A stretch of 64,000 bases of DNA from Alicyclobacillus pomorum DSM 14955 (GTDB taxonomy: Bacteria > Bacillota > Bacilli > Alicyclobacillales > Alicyclobacillaceae). Under the pieces are notes generated by a model. It had not been told where the DNA came from, did not search any database, and saw only the letters and a list, made by a program, of their open reading frames with translations. The translations under genes were made by a program, and so were the position numbers. Where the stretch lies: positions 124,001 to 188,000 of the forward strand of contig NZ_AXAR01000001.1 of the NCBI RefSeq assembly GCF_000472905.1, read 5' to 3'. Shown one piece after another: positions 63,196-64,000 of this stretch (the stretch's first letter is position 1; every line of letters starts with the position of its first letter).

Positions 63196-64000
63196 ATGGA
63201 GGCAGCGGTTCAGGCGCCGCGTAAGTCATTCATCCGCGAGTGGGTGATGACGGTCGACCACAAGAAGATTGGCATCATGTACGGAGTCACCTCGCTCTTC
63301 TTCTTCCTCCTCGCTGGTTTGTTTGCGCTTCTCGTTCGGACAGATTTGTTGGTTCCGTCTGGCTTGTTTTCTCCGCAAACGTACAACGAATTCTTCACGA
63401 TGCACGCAACCATCATGATTTTTGCCGTCATCATTCCATTGTTGACCGGCGCGTTTGGCAACTACTTGGTACCTTTGATGATTGGCGCGCGCGATATGGC
63501 GTTCCCGCGAATGAATGCCCTGAGCTACTGGCTGTATCTCGCGTCGGGTGTCGTTCTGTTATTCAGCATGTTCTTTGGCATGCCGGATGCGGGCTGGACA
63601 TCTTACCCGCCGTACAGCATACAGTCGCAAGGCCCCGGTATTGATCTGTGGGTAACGGCGATTCACATCGCTGGTTTGTCTTCCATTCTCGGTGCTATCA
63701 ACTTCGTGGTGACGATACACAAGATGCGGGCGCCGGGTATGACGTACAACCGTATGCCGCTGTTTGTGTGGAGCATTTTGGTCACCGCCTACATGCAGAT
63801 CTTTGGTACCCCGGCATTGGCGGGGGCAGTGACGACGTTGCTGGCGGACCGTCATTTTGGCACTGTGTTTTACGACGCCACCGCTGGCGGAGATCCAATG
63901 TTGTACCAACATCTGTTCTGGTTCTATTCGCACCCGGCAGTGTACATCATGATTTTGCCAGGGTTCGGGATTATTTCTGAATTATTGCCGGTTTTTTCGC
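63196..64000 (+). CDS. ctaD: Cytochrome c oxidase subunit I, 5' part (A2-type)
   Basis: First 268 codons of the catalytic subunit; the gene runs off the window. Helices begin after [11 protein letters not shown]. The low-spin haem ligand is His70 ([11 protein letters not shown]), the D-channel region shows [11 protein letters not shown], and helix VI reads [10 protein letters not shown] with CuB ligand His246 and the cross-linking Tyr250. The A1-type glutamate (HPEVY) is replaced by Ala, and the preceding YSHP motif marks an A2-type haem-copper oxidase. GAAGGTGGTG lies before ATG 63196. Further ctaE/F genes are expected downstream. Confidence 0.92.
   Translation, partial: MEAAVQAPRKSFIREWVMTVDHKKIGIMYGVTSLFFFLLAGLFALLVRTDLLVPSGLFSPQTYNEFFTMHATIMIFAVIIPLLTGAFGNYLVPLMIGARDMAFPRMNALSYWLYLASGVVLLFSMFFGMPDAGWTSYPPYSIQSQGPGIDLWVTAIHIAGLSSILGAINFVVTIHKMRAPGMTYNRMPLFVWSILVTAYMQIFGTPALAGAVTTLLADRHFGTVFYDATAGGDPMLYQHLFWFYSHPAVYIMILPGFGIISELLPVFS

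Noticed and set aside
1-64000. CRISPR array, prophage, insertion sequence, rRNA operon
   Set aside because: No regularly spaced repeats, transposase, phage structural genes or rRNA sequence was seen.

Overview
The window reads as ordinary chromosome from a spore-forming, probably acidophilic member of the Bacillota, most likely an Alicyclobacillus-type organism. The reasons are Bacillus-style gene sets (bacillithiol genes, HemQ coproheme decarboxylase, a Tlp spore protein, TagO, ECF transporter, serA/serC), strong AGGAGG or AGGTGA ribosome binding sites with many GTG and TTG starts, moderately high GC, and a secreted glutamic (G1/eqolisin) protease of the acid-active kind. The genus is an inference. 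No rRNA, prophage, insertion sequence or CRISPR array was seen; one tRNA (Gln, TTG) is present.

Layout. 1-4214: tail of a dipeptide/oligopeptide ABC transporter (dppB end, dppC, dppD, dppF), then yojF-bshB2 for bacillithiol synthesis. 4376-10597: a complete ribose regulon rbsR-rbsD-rbsA-rbsC-rbsB-rbsK, with a consensus promoter and two identical 19-bp operator-like sites. 10702-14480: EamA exporter, haem-oxygenase-fold protein, G1 protease, cupin protein. 14631-18826: complete ECF transporter (two ATPases, EcfT, S component) joined to a P1-family self-cleaving aminopeptidase. 18882-22448: prephenate dehydratase, nitroreductase, a small membrane protein, SDR, MgtC-like protein; then tRNA-Gln. 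22847-25830: acyl-CoA ligase with an MHS-type carboxylate transporter. 25971-28668 (minus): serA-serC with a structured leader. 29018-29928: patatin-like gene broken by a frameshift. 30008-34738 (minus): nadC-nadB-nadA-nifS, de novo NAD synthesis with its cysteine desulfurase.

34965-50803 is a mosaic of housekeeping genes: methyltransferase, lysophospholipase-like hydrolase, HAD phosphatase, HIT/GalT-like DUF4931 protein, hemQ-trhO, maf, tlp, amino-acid permease, uracil permease, MFS transporter, YqxD-like protein, a BaiN-type flavoprotein and an iron alcohol dehydrogenase, plus two unrecognised small genes. 50873-61999 holds a class B penicillin-binding protein, a RocB-like peptidase, aconitase, an AlaX editing protein, a THUMP methyltransferase, tagO and an unknown membrane-anchored protein. 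The right edge (62460-64000) is the start of a cytochrome c oxidase operon (subunit II, then truncated subunit I) whose helix-VI YSHP motif marks it as an A2-type oxidase.

No clearly new multi-gene system was found. The most interesting signals are the duplicated operator of the rbs locus, the serA leader, the ECF/P1-peptidase operon, motif variants in PheA and the PBP, the acid protease, and stop codons placed inside terminator loops.
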